From Mycetocola saprophilus (GTDB taxonomy: Bacteria; Actinomycetota; Actinomycetes; Actinomycetales; Microbacteriaceae), in NCBI RefSeq assembly GCF_000718085.1, contig NZ_JOEC01000001.1:124001-188000 (forward strand): a stretch of DNA of 64,000 nucleotides, read 5' to 3'. Positions 16,197 to 23,963 of this stretch are shown here, one piece after another; the stretch's first letter is position 1; each line of letters starts with the position of its first letter. Both the position numbers and the translations under genes were made by a program. The notes beneath the pieces were generated by a model. The model saw nothing but the letters and a program-made list of their open reading frames with translations, did not search any database and had not been told where the DNA came from.

Positions 16197-16955
16197 ATGA
16201 GTGGAAACGCCCGGCATGAGGCCATTTTGGAAACCCTGCAGTCCCGCGGACGCGTGGACGTCACCGAGGTGGCCTCGCGCTTTTCGGTGTCCGAGGTGAC
16301 CGTGCGTCGCGACCTCGACCAGCTCGCCCAGGCGGGAATCCTGCGTCGGGTGCGCGGAGGCGCTGTGAGTGTGCGCATGCGCGGGGAGGGGATGCCGTTT
16401 GCGATGCGCAAGCTGGAGTCCTCGGCGGCCAAGGAGCGCATCGCGATCGCCGCCGCCGCCCTCGTGGTGGATGGTGAGGCCGTGTGCGTGGATAGCGGCA
16501 CCACGGGGGCCGAGCTGGCCCGGCAGCTGGTTAATCGTCGACTGACGATCATGCCCTTTAGCGTGCAGGCCCTCATGGTTCTGGCGGGAAGCCCCACCGC
16601 CCGCATCCTGCTACCCGGCGGTGCCGTGAACCCCGACGAGGGGGCGATCGTGGGGCCGCTCGTGGAGCAATCCCTGCGCGGTCTGCGGTTTGACACGGTG
16701 TTCCTGAGCTGCTGCGGGGCCTCCCTTGATGAGGGTGTCACGGCCCACGATCTGGAGGATGCGGCGGCGAAGCGGGCGATGCTCGCCTCGGGGCGGCGCG
16801 TGGTCCTGATCGCCGAGGGGTCTAAATTTGGCCGCTCGGCGATGTCGATCACCTGCTCGCTGCGCGAGGTCGACCTGGTGGTGACCGATGAGTCGGCCCC
16901 GCTCGATGTCCTGGAGCAGCTGCGGTCCGAGGGTATCGAGGTCATCGTCGCCTAG
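16197..16955 (+). CDS. DeoR family transcriptional regulator
   Basis: A 252-residue repressor. The N-terminal winged helix RHEAILETLQSRGRVDV...VSEVTVRRDLDQL is the DeoR signature, followed by the DeoRC sensor (DSGTTGAELARQL, LLPGGAVN, AEGSKFG) that binds a phosphorylated sugar. ATG 16197 gives the normal N-terminus (MSGNARHEAIL); there is no clear ribosome site, so it may be leaderless. It likely represses itself and the divergent HAD gene through the TGTTCGT repeats. Confidence 0.92.
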   Translation: MSGNARHEAILETLQSRGRVDVTEVASRFSVSEVTVRRDLDQLAQAGILRRVRGGAVSVRMRGEGMPFAMRKLESSAAKERIAIAAAALVVDGEAVCVDSGTTGAELARQLVNRRLTIMPFSVQALMVLAGSPTARILLPGGAVNPDEGAIVGPLVEQSLRGLRFDTVFLSCCGASLDEGVTAHDLEDAAAKRAMLASGRRVVLIAEGSKFGRSAMSITCSLREVDLVVTDESAPLDVLEQLRSEGIEVIVA

Positions 16956-17000
16956 GTTTCTGGGTGTTTCGGGGGAAATTTGCGCACCGATTGCGTGACA

Positions 17001-17015
17001 TAGGTAAAAGACCTA
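17001..17015. promoter_or_regulatory. 15-bp inverted repeat upstream of the MBL-fold gene
   Basis: TAGGT-AAAAG-ACCTA, perfect arms, 86 bases before the hydrolase start. It could be an operator; it does not match the TGTAG/CTACA or TGTTCGT families elsewhere in the window. Confidence 0.45.
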
Positions 17016-17059
17016 CGCTTCTGTCATGGGCACCGAGGGTGCCGATGAGAGGAGCGAAG

Positions 17060-17104
17060 ATGTCGCGAACCATAAACCCCCTGAAGCGTGAGGTAGCCCG
17101 ATGA
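17060..17104 (+). CDS. Possible 14-residue leader peptide
   Basis: ATG at 17060 follows GAGGAG at a good distance and encodes MSRTINPLKREVAR; its TGA overlaps the ATG of the MBL-fold gene (ATGA). This is the layout of a translationally coupled upstream peptide. There is no run of regulatory codons, so it may only help load ribosomes. It is too short for composition to support coding, so confidence is low. Confidence 0.3.
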   Translation: MSRTINPLKREVAR

Positions 17105-17949
17105 GTGGCACCCTGCGCTTTGACACCCTGGTATCGGGGCTGGCGCCGATTACCGGTGCCCCGCTCCCCGGCGGCGAGCAGCCCAGCTGGTCGCCGCTGA
17201 CGCACACCCTGATCTTTGGGGAGCGCGATGCGGTCCTGGTGGACCCGCCGATTACCGCCGCCCAGACCGAAACGCTGGCCGACTGGATCGCCGCCCATGA
17301 GCGCCGCCTGATCGCGATCTATATCACCCACGCCCACGCCGATCACTGGCTGGGCACCGCTCGACTTCTCGAACGCTTCCCCGAGGCGCGGGTCTACGCG
17401 GGCGAGGCGGCGACCGCGCGCATCTTTGCCGACACCGCCGACGGCACCCCCGGCGCGCTGTGGGCTACCCTCTTCCCCGAGCAGCTGCCCACCCCGATCC
17501 GATTCCCGGTTGAGCCGGCACCCGCGGCGGGCATCGAGCTCGAGGGGGAGCGCCTGCACTCGATTGCCGTGGGGCACTCGGACATGGATGACACCACGGT
17601 GCTGCACGTCCCCGCCCTGGATCTGGTGGTGGGCGGCGATATCGTCTACAACAACGTGCACCTCTACCTCGCCGAGGCCAGGAATGGGGGCTTCGAAGCC
17701 TGGCACCGCGCCCTGGATGCCGTGGAGGCGCTGAATCCGGCTGCGACGATTGCCGGACACAAGGACGCCTCCCGGGATGATTCTCCAGTGAACGTGGACG
17801 AGACCCGCCGCTATCTGCGCGACGCCGAGGACATCCTGGGTACCGCCACGACGCGGCTGGAATTCTTCACCGCCCTGACCGCGCGCTATCCCGAACGGGT
17901 GAACGCGTACACGACCTGGCTCTCGGCCCTGCGCCTCTTTGACCGCTAA
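17101..17949 (+). CDS. Metallo-beta-lactamase fold hydrolase
   Basis: A 282-residue MBL-superfamily protein. The zinc motif HAHADHWLG lies near residue 79 (HxHxDH), with further ligands in GHSDMDDTT and the late GHKD. Members include glyoxalase II-like thioesterases, lactonases and phosphodiesterases. GAGG lies a few bases before the ATG. It is followed 18 bases later by an NTF2-like protein, an arrangement that suggests a small detoxification or catabolic operon, with no substrate visible. Confidence 0.88.
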   Translation: MSGTLRFDTLVSGLAPITGAPLPGGEQPSWSPLTHTLIFGERDAVLVDPPITAAQTETLADWIAAHERRLIAIYITHAHADHWLGTARLLERFPEARVYAGEAATARIFADTADGTPGALWATLFPEQLPTPIRFPVEPAPAAGIELEGERLHSIAVGHSDMDDTTVLHVPALDLVVGGDIVYNNVHLYLAEARNGGFEAWHRALDAVEALNPAATIAGHKDASRDDSPVNVDETRRYLRDAEDILGTATTRLEFFTALTARYPERVNAYTTWLSALRLFDR

Positions 17950-17967
17950 CCCCCGAAGGACATCATC

Positions 17968-18399
17968 ATGACCAGCTATCTCGGCTCGGGAGACCCCGCC
18001 ACCCACCGCACCGACTACACCCCCGAATGGTTAGGCAACCTCGCCGAGGACGTGACCCTGGAGGCCTCGGTTCTCAACGGCATCCTGCGCGGCCCCGAGG
18101 CCGTGCGCACCATTCTCGGCTTTGCGCGCACCCTCTACGACTATCAGGAGTTCAACTTTGTGGGCCCCTACGGCGACAACGGGTTCGTCGAGGATTACAC
18201 CGCAACCTTCCGCGGCAACCCGATCGGCAGCGTCGTGGTGATCAACTTCAACGCGGCCGGACAGGCTCAGCAGATCATCATCAACCACCGCCCGCTGACC
18301 TCGGTGGTGCGCTGGACCACGATCATGCGGGAGCACTTTGCCGGTACCGAATATGAGCCCTATTTTCTGAGCGCGGCGGAGCTGGCCGAGCTGGGCTAG
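17968..18399 (+). CDS. NTF2/SnoaL-like protein
   Basis: A 143-residue soluble protein with the alpha-plus-beta pattern of the SnoaL-like (NTF2) cone fold: WLGNLAEDVTLEASVLNGILRGPEAVRTIL at the start, paired beta-strands FVEDYTATFRG and GSVVVINFNAAGQ, and INHRP. Such folds act as isomerases, hydrolases or ligand carriers; catalytic residues cannot be assigned. AAGGA precedes the ATG. Its last 16 coding bases are repeated imperfectly 36 bases downstream (18419-18434), apparently a small tandem duplication in the 3' flank. Confidence 0.65.
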   Translation: MTSYLGSGDPATHRTDYTPEWLGNLAEDVTLEASVLNGILRGPEAVRTILGFARTLYDYQEFNFVGPYGDNGFVEDYTATFRGNPIGSVVVINFNAAGQAQQIIINHRPLTSVVRWTTIMREHFAGTEYEPYFLSAAELAELG

Positions 18400-18515
18400 T
18401 CCGCCGTGCGCGGCTCGGTGGCCGAGCTGGGCTAAGCCACCACGCACCGCCGCGCCAGTTCAACCCACCGCGCCCGTCTGGTCGCCCGATCGGCCAATTC
18501 CGCGCCTGAATGCAC

Positions 18516-18555
18516 GAAAAAACGGGCCGCGAAGCGTGTGCTTCGCGGCCCGTTT
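18516..18555. terminator. Bidirectional terminator
   Basis: A-run, ACGGGCCGCGAAGC-GTGT-GCTTCGCGGCCCGT, then TTGTGT. It separates the NTF2-like gene from the converging RpiR operon. Confidence 0.9.
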
Positions 18556-18566
18556 GTGTCGGCTCC

Positions 18567-19466
18567 CTAGTCGAACGAGGCGGAACCCGAATCGGTTTCG
18601 CGATCGCTCATTCGGGCGTAGCCGGCCAGGCCCGCCTTCATCGCCTCGAAGTCGGCAAAGTGGGCCTCGCCGCGGCGTAGCGACACCGCGGTCGAGAGGA
18701 TATCGATCACCACGAGTCCCGCCAGCCGGCTGACCGTGGGCGTGTAGATATCCGTGTTTTCGAAGGTTTTGGCCACGATCTTGACGTCGCACACCCGCAT
18801 CATCGGGGTGTCATCGTCCCCGCTGATGCCGATCACCGTGGCACCGCGCGAGCGTGCCATCTCGGCCACCCGCATGGTCGAGCGGGTGCGGCCGGTGTTG
18901 GAGATGACCACAAACGTGGTCTCGGGATCGGTCATCGCCGCGGCCATGAACTGCTGGTGGGTGTCGCTCGGGGCGCTGCAGGGAATCCCGAACAGCTGCG
19001 CCTTTTGCAGCGCATCCTGGGCGATCAAGCCCGAGGCCGAGAGGCCGATGAAGACCAGCGCGCGCGAGCCGAGGATCGCGGTCACCGCCTGCTCCATCTG
19101 ATCCGGGTCGAGGAAACGACGCGATCGGTCGATGCTGGAGATCGTCTGATCGAAGATCTTGCTCGCCAGTTCGGCCACCGAGTCGCCCCGGTTCATCGCC
19201 GATTCCACCGAGGGAACCCCGAGGATCAGCGCCTGGGCGAGGGCCAGCTTGAAGGCCTGGAACCCGTCGAAGCCGAGTCCCGTGCAGAATCGCATGACCG
19301 TGGGCTCGGATACCCCGGCCCGGGCGGCCACCGCGGACATCGAGGATTCCATCACGAAGGTGGGATCCTCGGTGACCAGTTCGGCGACCTTGCGTTCGGA
19401 CTTACGCAGAGAATCGAGAGACTCTTTCAGACGCTCAAAGAGTGATGTTTGCGAGGTGCTCTCCAT
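18567..19466 (-). CDS. RpiR family transcriptional regulator
   Basis: A 299-residue regulator. The N-terminal HTH_6 domain includes MSAVAARAGVSEPTVMRFC; the C-terminal SIS domain (VFIGLSASGLIAQDALQKA, ISNTGRTRSTM, GATVIGISG) binds a phosphosugar. ATG 19466 has TAGGA nine bases upstream; ATG 19475 is also possible. It is the last gene of the operon starting at 22724 and follows the dehydrogenase by a few bases. RpiR members such as HexR control Entner-Doudoroff genes; here it is co-encoded with a KDPG-type aldolase and is the best candidate for binding the TGTAGTATTACTACA sites. Confidence 0.9.
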   Translation of the reverse strand: MESTSQTSLFERLKESLDSLRKSERKVAELVTEDPTFVMESSMSAVAARAGVSEPTVMRFCTGLGFDGFQAFKLALAQALILGVPSVESAMNRGDSVAELASKIFDQTISSIDRSRRFLDPDQMEQAVTAILGSRALVFIGLSASGLIAQDALQKAQLFGIPCSAPSDTHQQFMAAAMTDPETTFVVISNTGRTRSTMRVAEMARSRGATVIGISGDDDTPMMRVCDVKIVAKTFENTDIYTPTVSRLAGLVVIDILSTAVSLRRGEAHFADFEAMKAGLAGYARMSDRETDSGSASFD

Positions 19467-19482
19467 CCTATGCATCCTAGTG

Positions 19483-20415
19483 CTATTGCCCGGTGAGCGC
19501 GGCAAGGAGGTTCTCCACGGCGGCCTCGGCGGCGCGCCGAGTGCTCGCCCCGGTGAACGCGCCGATATGCGGGGTGAGCAGGGTCTGCGGGTGCGAGAGG
19601 ACCGCATCCAGGACCGGGGGTTCGGTCGCGAACGCATCCACCGCGTAGGCGGTCAGGGTCCCGTCGGCGTAGGCGTCCAGCACCGCCGCGTGATCCACCA
19701 GCGCCGATCGGGCGGTGTTGATCAGCACGCTCCCGGTGGGCAGCAGCGCGAGCTGATCGCGGCCCACCAGCGGAGTGCCGTCGGCGGGCGGGGGCGCGTG
19801 CAGGGTCACCACGTTGGACACCCGGAACAGGGTGGCCAGGTTCACCAGCTCCACGCCCTCGGGTGCCTCGGTCACAAACGGATCAAACGCGACCACGCGA
19901 CCGCCCAGCTGCAGGATCGTGGCGGCCACGTGGCGACCGATCGCCCCGAACCCGACGATACCGACGGTCACCTCGGCGACCTCCCGTCCGCGCGAGCGCG
20001 CCCATCCGCCCTCGTGCAACAGGGTGTTGGCGGCGGGGATCTGGCGCAGCGATCCGAGGATCAGGCCCAGCGCGAGCTCGGCCACGCCGCGGGCGTTGGC
20101 CCCGCGTGCGGTCTCGATCCGGATGCCCCGGGCGGAGGCCGCGGCGAGGTCGATCGAATCGGCCCCGGCCCCGTTGCGGCTGATCACCCGGAGGTTTCCG
20201 GCGGCCGCCAGAATCTCGGCGTCAATGGGCTCCACCCCGGCGATCCAGCCGTCGATATCGCCCACCAGGTCGCGCAGCTCGGCGGCCTCGGGCTGGCGCC
20301 CGGCCGGGCCCGAGACGATCTCGAATCCGGCCGCGCGCAGCGGTTCCAGCAGCGGATGGGTTGCCGCGTCCTCGGCGGTGAGTGAGCGCGGGGTGACCAG
20401 AATCTTTCCGGGCAT
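19483..20415 (-). CDS. D-2-hydroxyacid dehydrogenase
   Basis: A 310-residue protein of the phosphoglycerate/phosphonate dehydrogenase type. The NAD motif VGIVGFGAIGRHVA follows the substrate-domain ISRNGAGADSIDLAAA; catalytic Arg is in NTARSALVD and the Glu/His pair near TEPPVLDA and TPHIGAFT. It reduces 2-keto acids or oxidises 2-hydroxy acids with NAD(P). The ATG has AAGGG eight bases before it, inside the previous gene's end. In this operon it may act on a sugar-acid intermediate. Confidence 0.85.
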   Translation of the reverse strand: MPGKILVTPRSLTAEDAATHPLLEPLRAAGFEIVSGPAGRQPEAAELRDLVGDIDGWIAGVEPIDAEILAAAGNLRVISRNGAGADSIDLAAASARGIRIETARGANARGVAELALGLILGSLRQIPAANTLLHEGGWARSRGREVAEVTVGIVGFGAIGRHVAATILQLGGRVVAFDPFVTEAPEGVELVNLATLFRVSNVVTLHAPPPADGTPLVGRDQLALLPTGSVLINTARSALVDHAAVLDAYADGTLTAYAVDAFATEPPVLDAVLSHPQTLLTPHIGAFTGASTRRAAEAAVENLLAALTGQ

Positions 20416-20419
20416 CGCG

Positions 20420-21391
20420 CTAGCCCTTGGTGCTCGAAGCCAGACGGGAGAGCTCGTCAAAGCTCGGACCCGAGGTGGGAATGGTGACATCGAAGACCTC
20501 GGCGATGACCTGGGTCCAGCCGTGCAGGAAGTACACCCAGCCGTCAACCACCGTGACATTCAGCGCGGGATCCTGGGCGCGAGCCTGGTCGAGGAAGATC
20601 AGGTCGCCGCGGTAGTTGAGGTCCCAGACGATCGCGTCCTGCGGGAACACCACCGCGTTTGTCAGCGGGGATCCGGGGGCGTCCTTGCCGAGGCCGGTCG
20701 CATTGATGATGACCGATCCCGCCGGCAGATTCGCGACGATCGCGTCACTCAGTTCGGGCTTGGGGGTCAGCCGCACGGTGACCGGGACCCGCGGGTCCGA
20801 GGTGGCCAAGACCTCGGCCAGGTCGTCCAGGCGCTGCCGGCTGCGGTTCGCCACGATGATCTCGCGCGGGTGCGCGGCCCGCTCGGTCCGGGAGAGATAC
20901 CAGGAGATCGCGATGGCCGATCCGCCCGCCCCGATCACAAACACGTCGGGGTTGTACCGGGTGAGGTGGGCGGGGGAGAGGAACGCGTCGAGGGCCAGGC
21001 CCGACGAGATCGGGTCCTTGGCATGGGCGATCAGGCGACCATCCCGCTTGGAGATACTGGAGATCTCGTTCATCAGGGTTGCCAGCGGATCCTCCTCATC
21101 AAAGAGGTCGCGGGCGGCGGCAAACAGGTCGAGCTTATGCGTGGTGACCAGGGCGCCGCGGCTCAGCGGATCGTTCTTGATGAACTCGACCACGCGTCGA
21201 TACTGCTCGGCGGGGGCGTGCAGCGGCAGGTCGATGCCCACCAGCACGGCGTCGCCGAGTCCGAGTTCGGCGGCCCACAGCGGGAACACCTGGCGGATCG
21301 AGGAGGACCCGGTGGTCACCCCGATGAAGTACATCGTGGGGGCGGTGGCCGGGACCAGGGTGTCGGCGGTGAGGGTAACGGGGGCGCTCAT
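20420..21391 (-). CDS. Shikimate dehydrogenase-like oxidoreductase
   Basis: A 323-residue protein with the two-domain layout of shikimate/quinate dehydrogenases: FIGVTTGSSSIRQVFPLW at the N-terminus, the catalytic Lys in VTTHKLDLF, then FVIGAGGSAIAI for the nucleotide. The usual substrate-loop sequence around SxS differs (TGSSSI), and the protein is longer than AroE (about 270), so a sugar-acid-like substrate is more likely than shikimate. It overlaps the aldolase gene by four bases. Confidence 0.8.
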   Translation of the reverse strand: MSAPVTLTADTLVPATAPTMYFIGVTTGSSSIRQVFPLWAAELGLGDAVLVGIDLPLHAPAEQYRRVVEFIKNDPLSRGALVTTHKLDLFAAARDLFDEEDPLATLMNEISSISKRDGRLIAHAKDPISSGLALDAFLSPAHLTRYNPDVFVIGAGGSAIAISWYLSRTERAAHPREIIVANRSRQRLDDLAEVLATSDPRVPVTVRLTPKPELSDAIVANLPAGSVIINATGLGKDAPGSPLTNAVVFPQDAIVWDLNYRGDLIFLDQARAQDPALNVTVVDGWVYFLHGWTQVIAEVFDVTIPTSGPSFDELSRLASSTKG

Positions 21392-22116
21392 TTGGTGGTG
21401 TCCTTATCGCGGAGGAGCGCGCGGGCCTGGGTGAGGGCACGCGCGGCGTTGTCACGGATGGTGTCGAATTCGCCGGCCTGGATCAGCGCTCGCGGGGCGA
21501 TCCAGGTGCCGCCGGCGGCGATCACACGCGGGATGCGCAGGTAGTCGCCGAGGTTGTCCGGGGTCACGCCGCCGGTGGGCATCACGTGGCGCAGGCCCGA
21601 GGCGGCGAGCGGTGCCAGCAGGGCCGAGAGGGCCTTGGCCCCGCCGTTGAGTTCGGCGGGGAAGAACTTAACGGTGTCGAAGCCGTCCTCGACCGCGGCC
21701 ATGATCTCCGAGGCGGTTGCGGCCCCGGGAATCAGCGGCAGTCCCGCCTCGCGGGCGGTCCGGCCGAGCAGCGGCGTATAGCCGGGGGAGACGCCGAACC
21801 GGGCCCCGGCTGCCTGCGCGTCGATCACGTTGGCCGGGGTGAACAGGGTGCCCACACCCACGTAGAACTCGGGGAGTTCGGTGGCGATCTGGCGGATGGA
21901 CTCCAGGGCGTCGGGGGTGCGCATCGTCACCTCGATCGTGGTGAGCCCGGCCTCGGCCAGGGCGCGCGCCAGCGGAATCGCGAAGCGTGCCTCGGGGATT
22001 TCGACCACGGGGACGATCCCGAACCCTGCCAGCAGGGCGAAGGGATCCGTGGGGGAGTCCGCGGAGGTCTTCTGTGCGCTCGCCGCGGCTCGTGCGTCGG
22101 CTACCCGCGTGCTCAT
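21388..22116 (-). CDS. KDPG/KHG-type aldolase
   Basis: A 242-residue class I aldolase. Key blocks are IVPVVEIPEARFAIPLARALAEAG, the TTIEVTMRT strand, VGVGTLFT, and DTVKFFPAE with the Schiff-base Lys. It cleaves a 2-keto-3-deoxy sugar acid (phosphate) to pyruvate and an aldehyde. The N-terminal 25 residues before the fold are extra and Ala/Ser-rich. Overlaps by four bases on both sides, so it is tightly coupled in the operon. Whether its substrate is KDPG or a different 2-keto-3-deoxy acid cannot be told. Confidence 0.88.
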   Translation of the reverse strand: MSTRVADARAAASAQKTSADSPTDPFALLAGFGIVPVVEIPEARFAIPLARALAEAGLTTIEVTMRTPDALESIRQIATELPEFYVGVGTLFTPANVIDAQAAGARFGVSPGYTPLLGRTAREAGLPLIPGAATASEIMAAVEDGFDTVKFFPAELNGGAKALSALLAPLAASGLRHVMPTGGVTPDNLGDYLRIPRVIAAGGTWIAPRALIQAGEFDTIRDNAARALTQARALLRDKDTTK

Positions 22117-22724
22117 GCGTTCACGCCCACGCGGTAGCCGGTGTGCTCGGGGTTGGGCACGCTCGCCCAGCCGCCGCGTCCGTCGGTGACCACGAGCTCC
22201 TTCATCCCGGCGGCGTCGCCGATGATCGCGTAGTCCTGGCCGGCGTCGGCCGCATAGGTAAAGAGGGTGACAAAGGGCTCGGTGCCCACGTTGATCGAGC
22301 GGTGGATCCAGTGTCCGGGCACGTTCACGGCCTCGCCCGGGGTCAGCTCGACCGCGGCGCTCCGGCCGTCGATGGTCTCCAGTAGCATGACGCCGTGGCC
22401 GGCCAGGCAGTAGTACAGTTCGGCGCGGTTCTCGACCGCGTGGATGTGGCCGCGGGTCACCGCAAACTCGGTCCCATAGGTTCCGGGCAGCAGCGTGCTG
22501 GTGCCGATCACCAGCGCACCCTCCGCATCGGAGTAGCGGTGCTCCTCGACCGAGTACACCAGGGTGTCGGCGCCGTGCTTTTCCACTGCCGCCCGATAGG
22601 CCGCGTCGTCGCGGTAGACCCCGGCCATGTCGCCGAGGAACTTCTCGTAGCGACGGGTGTTGCCGGTGAGGTCCCCATTGGGGTGGACCCGAAGCGGAAC
22701 CGGAATATCTACGCTGATGCTCAT
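22113..22724 (-). CDS. Cupin-type glucose-6-phosphate isomerase-like protein
   Basis: A 203-residue cupin. The metal motif TRGHIHAVENRAELYYCLAG and the later PGHWIHRSIN match the archaeal-type metal-dependent phosphoglucose isomerase (GPI family), which interconverts aldose and ketose phosphates. First gene of the minus-strand operon, with a regulon palindrome 24 bases upstream of its start. In an actinobacterium that has its own pgi elsewhere, this copy may isomerise a related sugar phosphate in the pathway encoded around it. Confidence 0.85.
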   Translation of the reverse strand: MSISVDIPVPLRVHPNGDLTGNTRRYEKFLGDMAGVYRDDAAYRAAVEKHGADTLVYSVEEHRYSDAEGALVIGTSTLLPGTYGTEFAVTRGHIHAVENRAELYYCLAGHGVMLLETIDGRSAAVELTPGEAVNVPGHWIHRSINVGTEPFVTLFTYAADAGQDYAIIGDAAGMKELVVTDGRGGWASVPNPEHTGYRVGVNA

Positions 22725-22747
22725 TGTTCTCCTAGGTGGGTGGATTT

Positions 22748-22762
22748 GGTAGTAATACTACA
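22748..22762. promoter_or_regulatory. Shared operator, site 3 (isomerase/aldolase operon side)
   Basis: GGTAGTAATACTACA (complement TGTAGTATTACTACC) with the perfect core GTAGT-AAT-ACTAC. It lies close to the cupin isomerase start and probably overlaps that promoter. Confidence 0.72.
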
Positions 22763-22841
22763 TAATTAAGGATGTGAACGTGCACATTTGGGCGAGATTG
22801 CCAAATTAAGCCCAATAATTCGTGCCGGACATCGATTTGTC

Positions 22842-22856
22842 TGTAGTATTACTAAA
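22842..22856. promoter_or_regulatory. Shared operator, site 4 (dehydrogenase/kinase operon side)
   Basis: TGTAGTATTACTAAA; the left arm is exact and the right arm has two end mismatches. It lies 81 bases before the dehydrogenase start at 22938. Confidence 0.65.
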
Positions 22857-22937
22857 AATCAGGAATTTAGCCCCGTGTCCCCACACGCGGCCATCGTTCT
22901 TCCGTATTCACCGTCGAATTCGTGCGAGAGGTTTGTC

Positions 22938-23957
22938 ATGAAAGCAATCGTTTTCCGAGAGGGTTCCCAGTGGGCCGTCGAATCCATCGAGAAGCCGGTT
23001 CCCGGCCCCGGCGAGGCGCTGCTGCGGGTCATCCAGACCGGCGTCTGCGGCACCGATGAGCACCTGCTGCACGGCGGATTCATCGCCAAGTTCCCGCTGA
23101 TTCCCGGCCACGAGATGGTCGGCGAGGTGGTTGAGCTGGGTCCGGGCGAGGCCAACGCGGTGGTCGGCGACAACGTCGTGGTGGACAACACCGTGCTGTG
23201 TGGCAAGTGCCACGCCTGCCGCGAGGGCAACGACCTGTTCTGCGAGAACTTCGGCTCGCTCGGCTGCAACATGCCCGGCGGATTCGCCGAGTACGTGGTG
23301 GTCGATTCCAGCAAGGTGTACCCGATCGGGGACCTCGACCCCGACGTGGCCGTCTTCGCCGAGCCCACCGCCTGCGCCGTGCACGGCGTGGACATCCTGA
23401 ACCTCAAGCCCGCCTCGGACGTGCTGATCTTCGGTGCCGGCCCCACCGGTCTGATCCTCTCCCAGCTGCTGAAGACCGCGGGTGCCGCCCGCGTCACCGT
23501 GGCCGCGCCGACCGCCTCCAAGCTCGAGGTGGCCACCGCACTTGGAGCCGACCACACCGTCCAGGTGGATCGCTCAAACCCCGAGGCCGCCTCGGCGGCG
23601 CTGCGCGACATCGCCCCGCGCGGATTCGACGCGGTCATCGAGGCCACCGGCTCGACCGCGGTCCTGGAGCTCGCCGTGAGCCACACCAAGACTGGCGGCA
23701 CCGTGCTGGTCTACGGTCTGGCCGGCGAAAACGACACCGCGGCGATCAAGCCCTATGAGGTGTTTAGCCGTGAGCTGACCATCAAGGGATCCTACGCACA
23801 GGTGCACTGCCTGGGCCGCGCGCTGTTTGCGCTGCAGACCGGACGGGTGCGCACCGAGGGCCTGATCACCTCCAAGCTCAACCTGGACACCTTCGACCAG
23901 GCGCTGGCCAACCTGCACGATTCCGAGCAGATCAAGACCATTGTCTCGTCGCGATAG
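22938..23957 (+). CDS. Zinc-dependent polyol dehydrogenase (MDR family)
   Basis: A 339-residue dehydrogenase with catalytic zinc residues in GVCGTDEHLL and GHEMVG, the structural zinc loop CGKCHACREGNDLFC and the Rossmann motif FGAGPTG. GCNMPGGFAEYVVV resembles arabitol/sorbitol-type dehydrogenases. GAGAGG lies seven bases before ATG 22938; a longer in-frame start upstream runs through the operator. It heads an operon with an FGGY kinase six bases downstream, which suggests polyol to ketose oxidation followed by phosphorylation. Confidence 0.88.
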   Translation: MKAIVFREGSQWAVESIEKPVPGPGEALLRVIQTGVCGTDEHLLHGGFIAKFPLIPGHEMVGEVVELGPGEANAVVGDNVVVDNTVLCGKCHACREGNDLFCENFGSLGCNMPGGFAEYVVVDSSKVYPIGDLDPDVAVFAEPTACAVHGVDILNLKPASDVLIFGAGPTGLILSQLLKTAGAARVTVAAPTASKLEVATALGADHTVQVDRSNPEAASAALRDIAPRGFDAVIEATGSTAVLELAVSHTKTGGTVLVYGLAGENDTAAIKPYEVFSRELTIKGSYAQVHCLGRALFALQTGRVRTEGLITSKLNLDTFDQALANLHDSEQIKTIVSSR

Positions 23958-23963
23958 CGTGTC

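Noticed and set aside
17026..17091. Other short frames before the MBL-fold gene
   Set aside because: They lack a ribosome site or do not couple to the gene; only the 17060 frame has both.
18383..18434. TGGCCGAGCTGGGCTA repeated after 36 bases
   Set aside because: A minor duplication at the end of the NTF2-like gene; no sign of a mobile element.
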